From Colletes latitarsis (taxonomy: Eukaryota; Arthropoda; Insecta; Hymenoptera; Colletidae), in the NCBI RefSeq assembly GCF_051014445.1, contig NW_027488370.1, forward strand, positions 13,950,001 to 14,014,000: a stretch of 64,000 nt of DNA, in the 5' to 3' direction. The position numbers were made by a program, and so were the translations under genes. Below are positions 11,849-23,870 of this stretch, one piece after another (positions within the stretch are counted from its first letter, which is position 1; every line of letters begins with the position of its first letter). The notes beneath the pieces were generated by a model. The model ran no database searches. It was not told the origin of the DNA and saw nothing but the letters and a program-made list of their open reading frames with translations.

Positions 11849-12834
11849 AAAATCCCAGACCTAACCCAGACATAACCAGCGTTATCCTCCAAAAAATTAA
11901 TCGCAACCAGGTTTAATTGACTGTTTCGGTGTGGTACCGCATTACTACGTGATCCAAGCATGAAAAAGCCCAGGATCCTGCCAACAAGTAGGCGAAAAAT
12001 GCGAAGGTACGAGCCAGATGATTGCAAATACCAGAACTAAACCAGACATAAGCAGCGTTATCCTCTGAAATATTAATCGCATCCAGGTTTAATTGACTGT
12101 TTCGGTTTGGAACCACATTACTACATGATCTAAACCAGAAAAAGCCCAGGATCTGGCCAACAAGTATGCGAAAAATGCGAAAGTACGAGACAGATGAGGG
12201 TAAATCCCAGACCTAACCCAGACATAACCGGCGTTATCCTCTAGAATATTAATCGCAACCAGGTTTAATTGACTGTTTCGGTGTGGCACCGCATTACTAC
12301 GTGATCCAAACCAGAAAAAGGCCAGGATCTTGCCAAGATGTATGCGAAAACCGCGAAAGTATGAGCCAGATGAGGGCAAATACCAGACCTAACCCAAACA
12401 TAGCCGGCGTTATCCTGTAAAATATTAATCGGAACCATGTTTATTTGACTGTTTCAGTGTGGTACCACATTACTACGTGGTCCAAGCATGAAAAAGGTCA
12501 GGATCTGACCCACCAGTATGCGAAAAATGCGAAATTACGAGCCAGATGAGGGAAAATCCCAGACCCAACCGAGACATAACCGGCGTTATCCTGTAAAATA
12601 TTAATCGGAACCAGGTTTATTTGACTGTTTCAGTGTGGTACCACATTACTACGTGGTGCAAGCATGAAAAAGCCCAGGGTCTTGCCAACAAGTAGGCGAA
12701 AAATGCGAAGGTACGAGCCAGATGATTGCAAATACCAGAACTAAACCAGACATAACCAGCGTTATCCTCTAAAATACTAATCGGAACCAGCTTTTATTGA
12801 CTGTTTCAGTGTGGTACCACATTACTACGTGATC
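11849..12834. repeat. Mixed monomers between block copies
   Basis: About five and a half satellite monomers with no gene or insertion. Subtypes include GTCCAAGCATG monomers spaced by one monomer near 12,480 and 12,656, and a monomer with GGTCAGGATCTGACCC near 12,497. I saw no long, nearly identical partner for the full interval. Confidence 0.8.
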
Positions 12835-13796
12835 CAAACCAGAAAAAGCCCGGGATCTGGCTAACAAGTATGCTAAAATTGCGAACGTATGAGACAGATG
12901 ATTGCAAATACCAGAACTAACCCAGACATAACCAGCGTTATCCTGCAAAATATTAATCACAACCAGGTTTAATTGACTCTTTCGGTGTGGAGCGTCATTA
13001 TTACGGGATCCAAACCAGAAAGAACCCTGGATCTGGCCAAGAAGTATGCGAAAAACGCGAAAGTATGTGACATATGTTTGCAAATACCAGAACTAACCCA
13101 GACATAACCAGTGTTATCCTCTGAAATACTAATCGGAACCAGATTTATTGACTGTTTCAGTGTGGTACCACATAACTACGTGATCCAAACCAGAAAAAGC
13201 CCAGTATCTGGCCAACAAGTAAGCGAGAAATGCGAAAGTACTAGCCAGATGAGGGCAAATCCCAGAACTAACCGAGACATAACCGGCGTTATCCTCTAAA
13301 ATATTAATCGCAACCAGGTTTAATTGACTGTTTCGGTGTGGTACCACATTACTACATTATCCAAACCAGAAAAAGCCCAGGATCTGGCCAACAAGTATGC
13401 GAAAAATGCGAAAGTACGTGCCAGATGTGGGCAAATCCCAGACCTAAACCAGACATAACCGGCGTTATCCTCTAAAATATTAATCGCAACCAGGTTTAAT
13501 TGACTGTCTGAGTGTGGTCCCACATTACTACTTGGTCCATGCCAGAAAAAGGCCAGGATCTGGTCACCAAGTATGCGAGAAATGCGAAAGTATGAGCCAG
13601 ATGGTTGCAAGTACCGGAACTAAGTCAAACCAGCGTTATCCTCCATAAAATTAATCGCAACCAGGTTTAATTGACTGTTTCAGTGTGATACCACATTACT
13701 GCGTGGTCCAAGCATGAAAAAGGCCAGGATCTGGCCCACAAGTATGCGAAAAAATCGAAATTACGAGCCAGATGAGGGAAAATCCCAGACCTAACC
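12835..13796. repeat. Partial older copy of the end of the 20-monomer block
   Basis: Matches about 10,905-11,866 at an offset of 1,930 bp, eleven monomers minus 6 bp. The shared series is AAGCCCGGGATCTG, the GTGGAGCG dyad variant, GACATATG, CTGAGTGTGGTCCCAC and the 5 bp deletion, here at 13,615-13,634. It differs at scattered sites, for example GGCTAACAAGTATGCTAAAA against GTCCAACAAGTATGCGAAAA. It is therefore older than the 3,514 bp duplication. Confidence 0.85.
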
Positions 13797-14370
13797 GAGA
13801 CAAAACCGGCGTTATCCTCTAAAATATTAATCGCCACCAGATTTAATTGACTGTTTCGGTGTGGTACCGCATTACTACGTGATCCAAACCAGAAAAAGGC
13901 CAGGATCTTGCCAAGATGTATGCGAAAAACGCGAAAGTATGAGCCAGATGAGGTCAAATACCAGACCTAACCCAGACATAGCCGGCGTTATCCTGTAAAA
14001 TATTAATCGGAACCATGTTTATTTGACTGTTTCAGTGTGGTACCACATTACTACGTGGTCCAAGCATGAAAAAGGCCAGAATCTGGCCCACAAGTATGCG
14101 GAAAATGCGAAATTACGAGCCAGATGAGGGAAAATCCCAGACCTAACCGAGACAAAACCGGCGTTATCCTCTAAAATATTAATCGCCACCAGATTTAATT
14201 GACAGTTTCGGTGTGGTACCGCATTACTACGTGATCCAAACCAGAAAAAGGCCAGGATCTTGCCAAGATGTATGCGAAAAACGCGAAAGTATGAGCCAGA
14301 TGATTGCAAATACCAGAACTAACCCAGACGTAACCTGCATTATCCTCTAAAATACTATTCTGAACCAGAT
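13667..14370. repeat. Two copies of a 352 bp dimer
   Basis: 13,667-14,018 and 14,019-14,370 repeat the same pair of monomer subtypes. The first member carries GTCCAAGCATGAAAAAGG, GGCCCACAAG and GAGACAAAACCGGCG. The second carries CCAGATTTAATTGAC and CTTGCCAAGATGTATGCG. The copies differ at several bases, including GTGATACC/GTGGTACC and GGATCTGG/GAATCTGG. Confidence 0.85.
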
Positions 14371-14881
14371 TTAATTGACTGTTACGGTGTGGTACCGCAT
14401 TACTACCTGATGCAAACCAGAAAACGCCCAGGATCTTGCCACAAGTATGCGAAAAATGCGAAATTACGAGCCAGATGAGGGAAAATCCCAGACCTAACCG
14501 AGACAAAACCGGCGTTATCCTCTAAAATATTAATCGCCACCAGGTTTGATTGACTGCTTCGGTGTGGTACCGCATTACTACGTGATCCAAGCATGAAAAA
14601 GCCCAGGATCCTGCCAACAAGGAGGCGAAAAATGCGAAGGTACGAGCCAGATGATTGCAAATACCAGAACTAACCCAGACGTAACCTGCATTATCCTCTA
14701 AAATACTATTCTGAACCAGATTTAATTGACTGTTACGGTGTGGTACCGCATTACTACCTGATCCAAACTTGAAAAAGCCCAGGATCTTGCCACAAGTATG
14801 CGAAAAATGCGAAATTACGAGCCAGATGAGGGAAAATCCCAGACCTAACCGAGACAAAACCGGCGTTATCCTCTGAAATAT
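14291..14881. repeat. Second dimer repeat, 351 bp offset
   Basis: 14,291-14,530 recurs at 14,642-14,881, an offset of 351 bp. Both carry GTAACCTGCAT, ACTATTCTGAACC, GACTGTTACGG, CTACCTGATG/CC and the one-base deletion CTTGCCACAAG. With the preceding dimer, this shows that the 13.7-14.9 kb region grew in two-monomer steps. Confidence 0.8.
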
Positions 14882-16270
14882 TAATCGCAACCAGGTTTAA
14901 TTGACTGTTCCGGCGTGGTACCGCATTACTACGTGATACAGACCAGAAAAAGGCCAGGATCTGGCCAACAAGTATGCGAAAAATGCGAAAGTATGAGACA
15001 GATGAGGGCAAATCCCAACCTAACCGAGAAGTAACCGGCGCTATCCTCTAAAATATTAATCGCCACCAGATTTAATTGACTGTTTCAGTGTGATACCACA
15101 TTACTGCGTGGTCCAAGCCAGAAAAAGGCCAGGATCTGGCCAACAAGTATGAGAAAAATGCGAAAATTCGAGCCAGATGACGGCAAATCCCAGACCTAAC
15201 CGTGACATAACCGGCGTTATCCTCTAAAGTATTAATCGCATCCAGGTTTAATTGACTGTTTCGGTGTGGAACCACATTACTACATGATCTAAACCAGAAA
15301 AAGCCCAGGATCTGGCCAACAAGTATGCGAAAAATGCGAAAGTACGAGACAGATGAGGGCAAATCCCAGACCTAACCGAGAAATAACCGGCGCTATCCTC
15401 TAAAATATTAATCGCAACCAGGTTTAATTGACTGTCTGAGTGTGGTCCCACATTACTACTTGGTCCAAGCCAGAAAAAGGCCAGGATCTGGTCACCACGT
15501 ATGCGAGAAATGCGAAAGTATGAGCCAGATGGTTGCAAGTACCGGAACTAACCCAAACATAGCCGGCGTTATCCTGTAACATATTAATCGGAACCAGGTT
15601 TATTTGACTGTTTCAGTGTGGTACCACATTACTACGTGGTCCAAGCATGAAAAAGGCCAGGATCTGACCCATAAGTATGCGAAAAATGCGAAATTACGAG
15701 CCAGATGAGGGAAAATCCCAGTCCCAACCGAGACATAACCGGCGTTATCCTCTAAAATATTAATCGCATTCAGGTTTAATTGACTGTTTCGGTGTGGGAC
15801 CACATTACTACATGATCTAAACCAGAAAAAGCCCAGGATCTGGCCAACAAGTATGCGAAAAATGCGAAAGTACGAGCCAGATGAGGGCAAATCCCAGACC
15901 TAACCCAGACATAACCGGCGTTATCCTCTAGAATATTAATCGCAACCAGGTGTAATTGACTGCTTCGGTGTGGTATCGCATTACTACCTGATCCAAACAA
16001 GAAAAAGCCCAGGATCTTGCCACTAGTATGCGAAAAATGCGAAATTACGAGCCAGATGAGGGAAAATCCCAGACCTAACCGACACATAGCCGGCGTTATC
16101 CTGTAAAATATTAATCGGAACCAGGTTTATTTGACTGTTTCAGTGTGGTACCACATTACTACGTGATACAGACCAGAAATAGGCCAGGATCTGGCCAACA
16201 AGTATGCGAAAAATGCGAAAGTACGTGCCAGATGAGGGCAAATCCCAGACCTAACCGAGACATAACCGGC
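14882..16270. repeat. Mixed satellite monomers
   Basis: About eight monomers of several subtypes, including the CTGAGTGTGGTCCCAC dyad variant near 15,437, GCATCCAGG near 15,238 and GTGGGACCACAT near 15,793. I saw no coding or regulatory sequence and no nearly identical block partner. Confidence 0.8.
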
Positions 16271-17678
16271 GTCATCCTCTAAAATATTAATCGCAACCAG
16301 GTTTAATTGACTGTCTGAGTGTGGTCCCACATTACTACGTGGTCCAAGCCAGAAAAAGGCCAGGATCTGGTCACCGAGTATGCGAGAAATGCGAAAGTAC
16401 GAGCCAGATGAGGGCAAATACCAGAACTAACCCAGACATAACCGGCGTTATCCTCTAAAATATTAATCGCAACCAGCTTCTATTGACTGTTTCGGTGTGG
16501 TACCACATTACTACGTGGTCCAAGCCAGAAAAAGCCCAGGATCTGGCCAACAAGTATGCGAGAAATGCGAAAGTACGTGCCAGATGAGTGCAAATCCCAG
16601 ACCTAACCGAGACATAACCGGCGTCATCCTCTAAAATATTAATCGCAACCAGGTCTAATTGACTGTTTCGGTGTGGTACCACATTACTACGTTACCCAAA
16701 CCAGAAAAAGCCCAGGATCTGGCCAACAAGTATGCGAAAAATGCGAAAGTACGAGCCAGATGAGGGCAAACCCCAGACCTAACCCAGACATAACCGGCGT
16801 TATCCTCTAAAATATTAATCGGAACCAGGTTTAATTGACTGCTTCGGTGTGGTACCGCATTACTACGTGATCCAAGCCAGAAAAAGCCCAGGATCCTGCC
16901 AATCAGTAGGGGAAAAATGCGAAAGTACGAGCCAGATGAGGGCAAATCCCAGACCTAACCGAGACATAACAGGCGTTATCCTCCAAAGTATTAATCGCAA
17001 CCAGGTTTAATTGACAGTTTCAGTGTGATACCACATTACTACGTGGTCCAAGCCAGAAAAAGGCCTGTATGTAGCCAACAAGTATGCGAAAAATGCGATA
17101 ATACGAGCCAGATGGCGCCAAATCCCAGACCTTACCGTGACATAACCGGCGTTATACTCTAAAATACTAACCGGAACCAGATTTTATTGACTGTCTCAGT
17201 GTGGCACCACATTACTACGTGGTCCAAACCAGAAAAAGCCCAGGATCTTGCCAACAAATAGGCGAAATATGCGAAGGTACGAGCCAGATGAGGGAAAATT
17301 CCAGACATATCCGAGACATAGCCGGCGTTATCCTGTAAAATATTTATCGGAACCAGGTTTAATTGACTGTTTCAGTGTGGTACCACATTACTACGTGGTC
17401 CAAGCATGAAAAAGCCCAGTATCTTGCCAACAAGTAGGCGAAAAATGCGAAGGTACGAGCCAGATGATTGCAAATACCAGAACTAAACCAGACATAACCA
17501 GCGTTATCCTATAAAATACTAATCGGAACCAGCTTTTATTGACTGTTTCAGTGTGGTACCACATTACTACGTGATCCAAACCAGAAAAAGCCCAGGATCA
17601 GGCCAACAAGTATGCGAGAAATGCGAAATTACGAGCCAGATGAGGGAAAATCCCAGACCCAACCGAGACATAGCCGGC
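16271..17678. repeat. 8-monomer block, copy 1 (1,408 bp)
   Basis: GTCATCCTCTAAAATATT at 16,271 recurs at 17,679, exactly 1,408 bp later. Other shared marks are GATCCTGCCAATCAGTAGGGG (near 16,887 and 18,295) and AGGCCTGTATGTAGCCA (near 17,062 and 18,470). This copy contains a monomer at about 17,161-17,340, with CTAACCGGAACC and CGAAATATGCG, that is missing from the second copy. Confidence 0.85.
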
Positions 17679-18900
17679 GTCATCCTCTAAAATATTTATC
17701 GCAACCAGGTTTAATTGACTGTCTGAGTGTGGTCCCACATTACTACGTGGTCCAAGCCAGAAAAAGGCCAGGATCTGGTCACCGAGTATGCGGGAAATGC
17801 GAAAGTACGAGCCAGATGAGGGCAAATACCAGAACTAACCCAGACATAACCGGCGTTATCCTCTAAAATATTAATCGCAACCAGCTTCTATTGACTGTTT
17901 CGGTGTGGTACCACATTACTACGTGGTCGAAGCCAGAAAAAGCCCAGGATCTGGCCAACAAGTATGCGAGAAATGCGAAAGTACGTGCCAGATGAGGGCA
18001 AATCCCAGACCTAACCCAGACATAACCGGCGTTATTCTCTAAAATATTAATCGCAACCAGGTTTAATTGACTGCTTCGGTGTGGTACCGCGTTACTACGT
18101 GATCCAAACCAGAAAAAGCCCAGGATCTGGCCAACAAGTATGCAAAAAATGCGAAAGTATCAGCCAGATGGTTGCAAATACCGGAACAAACCCAAACATA
18201 ACCAGCGTTATCCTCCAAAATATTAATCTCAACCAGGTTTAATTGACTGTTTCAGTGTGGTACCGCACTACTACGTGATCCAAACCAGGAAAAGGCCAGG
18301 ATCCTGCCAATCAGTAGGGGAAAAATGCGAAAGTACGAGCCAGATGAGGGCAAATCCCAGACCCAACCGAGACATAACAGGCGTTATCCTCCAAAGTATT
18401 AATCGCAACCAGGTTTAATTGACAGTTTCAGTGTGATACCACATTACTACGTGGTCCAAGCCAGAAAAAGGCCTGTATGTAGCCAGCAAGTATGCGAAAA
18501 ATGCGAAAATACGAGCCAGATGGCGCCAAATCCCAGATCTTACCGTGACATAACCGGCGTTATCCTGTAAAATATTTATCGGAACCAGGTCTATTTGACT
18601 GTTTCAGTGTGGTACCACATTACTACGTGGTCCAAGCATGAAAATGCCCAGGATCTTGCCAACAAGTAGGCGAAAAATGCGAAGGTACGAGCCAAATGAT
18701 TGCAAATACCAGAACTAAACCAGACATAACCAGCGTTATCCTATAAAATACTAATCGGAACCAGCTTTTATTGACTGTTTCAGTGTGGTACCACACTACT
18801 ACGTGATCCAAACCAGAAAAAGCCCAGGATCAGGCCAACAAGTATGCGAGAAATGCGAAATTACGAGCCAGATGAGGAGAATCCCAGACCCAACCGAGAC
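17679..18900. repeat. 8-monomer block, copy 2, one monomer lost
   Basis: Offset 1,408 bp from copy 1 up to about 18,570, then 1,232 bp. At about 18,541-18,585, TACCGTGACATAACCGG is joined directly to TCCTGTAAAATATTTATCGG, skipping the monomer present at 17,161-17,340. Later marks such as GGATCAGGCCAACAAG near 17,596 and 18,828 then align at 1,232 bp. The loss is one whole repeat unit with its phase preserved. Confidence 0.85.
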
Positions 18901-21900
18901 ATAACCGGCGTTATCCTCTAAAATATTAATCGCATCCAGGTTTAATTGACTGTTTCGGTGTGGAACCACATTACTACATGATCTAAACCAGAAAAAGCCA
19001 GGATCTGGCCAACAAGTATGCGAGAAATGCGAAAGTATGTGCCAGATGAGGGCAAATCCCAGACATAACCGAGACATAACCGGCGTTATCCTCTAAAATA
19101 TTAATCGCAACCAGGTTTTATTGACAGTTTCGGTGTGGTACCGCATTACTACGTGATCCAAACCAGAAAAAGCCCAGGATCTGGCCAACAAGTATGCAAA
19201 AAATGCGAAAGTATCAGCCAGATGGTTGCAAATACCGGAACAAACCCAAACATAACCAGCGTTATCCTCCAAAATATTAATCTCAACCAGGTTTAATTGA
19301 CTGTTTCAGTGTGGTACCGCACTACTACGTGATCCAAACCAGGAAAAGGCAAGTATCTGGACAACAAGTATGCGAGAAATGCGAAAGTACGAGCCAGATG
19401 AGGGCAAATACCAGACCTAACCAAGACATAACCGGCGTTATTCTCTAAAATATTAATCGCAACCAGGTTTAATTGACTGCTTCGGTGTGGTACCGCGTTA
19501 CTACGTGATCCAAACCAGAAAAAGCCCAGGATCTTGCCAACAAGTAGGCGAAAAATGCGAAGGTACGAGTCAGAAGAGGGGAAATCCCAGACCTAACCGA
19601 GACATAACCGGCGTTATCCTCCAAAATGTTAATCACAACCAGGTTTAATTGACTGTTTCAGTGTGATACCACATTACTACGTGGTCCAAGCCAGAAAAAG
19701 GCCAGGATCTGGCCAACAAGTATGCGAAAAATGCGAAAATACGAGCCAGATGACGGCAAATCCCAGACCTAACCGTGACATAACCGGCGTTATCCTCTAA
19801 AATATTAATCGCAACCAGGTTTAATTGACTGTTTCGGTGTGGTACCGCATTACTACGTGATCCAAACCAGAAAAAGTCCTGGATCTGGCCAACAAGTATG
19901 CGAGAAATGCGAAAGTACGAGCCAGATGAGGGCAAATCCCAGACCTAACCCAGACATAACCGGCGTTATCCTCTAAAATATTAATCGCAACCAGCTTGTA
20001 TTGACTGTTTCGGTGTGGTACCACATTACTACGTGGTCCAAGCCAGAAAAAGGCCAGGATCTGGCCATCAAGTATGCGAGAAATGCGAAAGTATGTGCCA
20101 GATGAGGGCAAATCCCAGACATAACCGAGACATAACCGGCGTTATCCTCTAAAATATTAATCGCAACCAGGTTTTATTGACTGTTTCGGTGTGGTACCGC
20201 ATTACTACGTGATCCAAATCAGAAAAAGGCCAGGATCTGGCCAACAAGTATGCAAAAAATGCGAAAGTATCAGCCAGATGGTTGCAAATACCGGAACTAA
20301 CCCAAACATAACCAGCGTTATCCTCCAAAATATTAATCACAACCAGGTTTAATTTACTGTTTCAGTGTGGTACCGCATTACTACGTGATCCACACCAGGA
20401 AAAGGCCAGGATCTGGCCAACAAGTATGCGAGAAATGCGAAAGTACGTGCCAGATGAGGGCAAATCCCAGACCTAACCCAGACATAACCGGCGTTATCCT
20501 CTAAAATATTAATCGCAACCAGCTTGTATTGACTGTTTCGGTGTGGTACCACATTACTACGTGGTCCACGCCAGAAAAAGGCCAGGATCTGGCCATCAAG
20601 TATGCGAGAAATGCGAAAGTATGTGCCAGATGAGGGCAAATCCCAGACATAACCCAGACATAACCGGCGTTATCCTCTAAAATATTAATCGCAACCAGCT
20701 TCTATTGACTGTTTCGGTGTGGTACCACATTACTACGTGGTCCAAGCCAGAAAAAGCCCAGGATCTGGCCAACAAGTATGCGAGAAATTCGAAAGTAAGT
20801 GCCAGATGAGGGCAAATCCCAGACCTAACCGAGACATAACCGGCGTCATCCTCTAAAATATTAATCGCAACCAGGTTTAATTGACTGTTTCGGTGTGGTA
20901 CCACATTACTACGTTATCCAAACCAGAAAAAGCCCAGGATCTGGCCAACAAGTATGCGAAAAATGCGAAGGTACGAGCCAGATGAGGGCAAACCCCAGAC
21001 CTAACCCAGACATAACCGGCGTTATCCTCTAAAATATTAATCGCCACCAGGTTTAATTGACAGCTTCGGTGTGGAACCTCATTACTACGGGATCCAAACC
21101 AGAAAAAACCCAGGATCTGCCCAACAAGTATGCGAAAAACGCGAAACTATGTACCAGATGATTGCAAATACCAGAACTAACCCAGACGTAACCTGCGTTA
21201 TCCTCTAAAATACTATTCGGAACCAGGTTTAATTTACTGTTAAGGTGTGGTACCGCATTACTACCTGATCCAAACCAGAAAAAGCCCAGGATATTGCCAC
21301 AAGTAGGCGAAAAATGCGAAGGTACGAGCCAGATGATTGCAAATACCAGAACTAAACCAGACATAACCAGCGTTATCCTCTAAAATACTAATCGGAAACA
21401 GGTTTATTTGACTGTTTCAGTGTGGTACCACGTTACTATGTGGTCCAAGCCAGAAAAAGGCCAGGATCTGGCCAACAAGTATGCGAAAAATGCGAAAATA
21501 CGAGCCAGATGACGGCAAATCCCAGACCTAATCCAGACATAACCGGTGTTATCCTGTAAAATATTAATCGGAACCAGGTTTATTTGACTGTTAGAGTGTG
21601 GTACCACATTACTACGTGGTCCAAGCATGAAAAAGCCCAGGATCTTGCCAATAAGTAGGCGAAAAATGCGAAGGTACGAGCCAGATGATTGCAAATACCA
21701 GATCTAAACCAGTCATAACCAGCGTTAACCTATGAAATACTAATCGGAACCAGCTTCTATTGACTGTTTCAGTGTGGTACCACATTACTACGTGATCCAA
21801 ACCAGAAAAAGCCCAGGATCTGGCCAACTACTATGCGAGAAATGCGAAAATTCGAGCCAGATGACGGCAAATCCCAGACCTAACCGTGACGTAACCGGCT

Positions 21901-22489
21901 TTATCGTCTAAAATATTAATCGCAACCAGGTTTAATTGACTGTTTCGGTGTGGAACCACATTACTACGTGATCTAAACCAGAAAAAGCCCATGATCTGGC
22001 CAACAAGTATGCGAGAAATGCGAAAGTACGAGCCAGATGAGGGCAAATCCCAGACCTAACCCAGACATAACCGGCGTTATCCTCTAAAATATTAATCGCA
22101 ACCGGGTTTAATTGGCTGTTTCGGTGTGGAACCACATTACGACGGGATACAAACCAGAAAAAGCCCTGGATCTGGCCAACAAGTATGCGGGAAATGCGAA
22201 AGTATGTGCCAGATGAGGCCAAATCCCAGACCTAACCGAGACATAACCGGCGTTATCCTCTAAAATATTAATCGCCACCAGCTTGTATTGACTGTTTCGG
22301 CCACATTTCTACGTGGTCCAAGCCAGAAAAAGGCCAGGATCTGGCCATCAAGTATGCGAGAAATGCGAAGGTATGTGTCAGATGAGGGCAAATCCCAGAC
22401 ATAACCGAGACATAACCGGCGTTATCCTCTAAAATATTAATCGCAACCAGGTTTTATTGACTGTTTCGGTGTGGCACCGCATTACTACG
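18901..22489. repeat. Mixed monomers with a 3-monomer duplicate
   Basis: About twenty monomers. 19,880-20,130 recurs at 20,408-20,658 (offset 528 bp, three monomers), both with AGCTTGTATTGAC, GGCCATCAAG and GTATGTGCC. The subtype with GTATGCAAAAAATGCG and GGTTGCAAATACCGGAAC occurs near 18,145, 19,195, 20,255 and 22,530. One monomer at 22,264-22,432 has lost 7 bp of the dyad. No genes were seen. Confidence 0.85.
22264..22432. repeat. Short monomer with a 7 bp deletion in the dyad
   Basis: At 22,297-22,306 TTTCGG is joined directly to CCACAT. The neighbouring type has TGTGGTA between them, so 7 bp covering the left arm and centre of the dyad are missing. The rest of the monomer (AGCTTGTATTGAC, GGCCATCAAG) is normal for its subtype. 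This makes it one of the shortest monomers in the window. Confidence 0.85.
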
Positions 22490-23870
22490 TGATCCAAACC
22501 AGAAAAAGGCCAGGATCTGGCCAACAAGTATGCAAAAAATGCGAAACTATCAGCCAGAAGGTTGCAAATACCGGAACTAACCCAAACATAACCAGCGTTA
22601 TCCTCCAAAATATTAATCACAACCAGGTTTAATTGACTGTTTCAGTGTGGTACCGCATTACTACGTGATCCAAACCAGGAAAAGGCAAGGATCTGGCCAA
22701 CAAGTATGCGAGAAATGCGTAAGTACGAGCCAGATGAGGCTAAATACCAGACCTAACCAAGACATAACCGGCGTTATCCTCTAAAATATTAATCGCAACC
22801 AGGTTTAATTGACTGCTTCGGTGTGGTACCGCATTACTACGTGATCCAAACCAGAAAAAGCCCAGGATCTTGCCAACAAGTAGGCGAAAAATGCGAAGGT
22901 ACGAGCCAGATGAGGGCAAATCCCAGACCTAACCGAGACATAACCGGCGTTATCCTCCAAAATGTTAATCACAAACAGGTTTAATTGACTGTTTCAGTGT
23001 GATACCACATTACTACGTGGTCCAAGCCAGAAAAAGGCCAGGATCTGGCCAACAAGTATGCGAAAAATGCGAAAATACGAGCCAGATGACGGCAAATCCC
23101 AGACATAACCGTGACATAACCGGCTTTATCCTCTAAAATATTAATCGCAACCAGGTTTAATTGACTGTTTCGGTGTGGTACCGCATCACTACGTGATCCA
23201 AACCAGAAAAAGACCTGGATCTGGCCAACAAGTATGCGAGAAATGCGAAAGTACGAGCCAGGTGAAGGCAAATCCCACACCTAACCCAGACATAACCGGC
23301 GTTATCCTGTAAAATATTAATCGGAACCAGGTTTATTTGACTGCTTCAGTGTGGTACCACATTACTACGTGGTCCAAGCATGAAAAAGCCCAGGATCTGG
23401 CCAACAAGTATGCAAAAAATGCGAAAGTATCAGCCAGATGGTTGCAAATACCGGAACTAACCCAAACATAACCAGCGTTATCCTCCAAAATATTAATCAC
23501 AACCAGGTTTAATTGACTGTTTCAGTGTGGTACCGCATTACTACGTGATCCAAACCAGGAAAAGGCAAGGATCTGGCCAACAAGTATGCGAGAAATGCGA
23601 AAGTACGAGCCAGATGAGGCCAAATACCAAACCTAACCAAGACATAACCGGCGTTATCCTCTAAAATATTAATCGCAACCAGGTTTAATTGACTGCTTCG
23701 GTGTGGTACCGCATTACTACGTGATCCAAACCAGAAAAAGCCCAGGATCTTGCCAACAAGTAGGCGAAAAATGCGAAGGAACGAGCCAGGTGAGGGCAAA
23801 TCCCAGACCTAACCGAGACATAACCAGCGTTATCCTCCAAAATGTTAATCGCAACCAGGTTTAATTGACT
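22490..23870. repeat. 5-monomer (880 bp) duplication
   Basis: 22,500-22,990 recurs at about 23,380-23,870 at an offset of 880 bp. Both carry GTATGCAAAAAATGCG, CCGGAACTAACCCAAAC, CCAGGAAAAGGCAAGG and CCAAAATGTTAATC. Differences include AACTATCAGCC against AAGTATCAGCC and AAGGTTGC against ATGGTTGC. To the right, GTGATACCACAT and GTGGTACCGCAT diverge. Confidence 0.8.
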
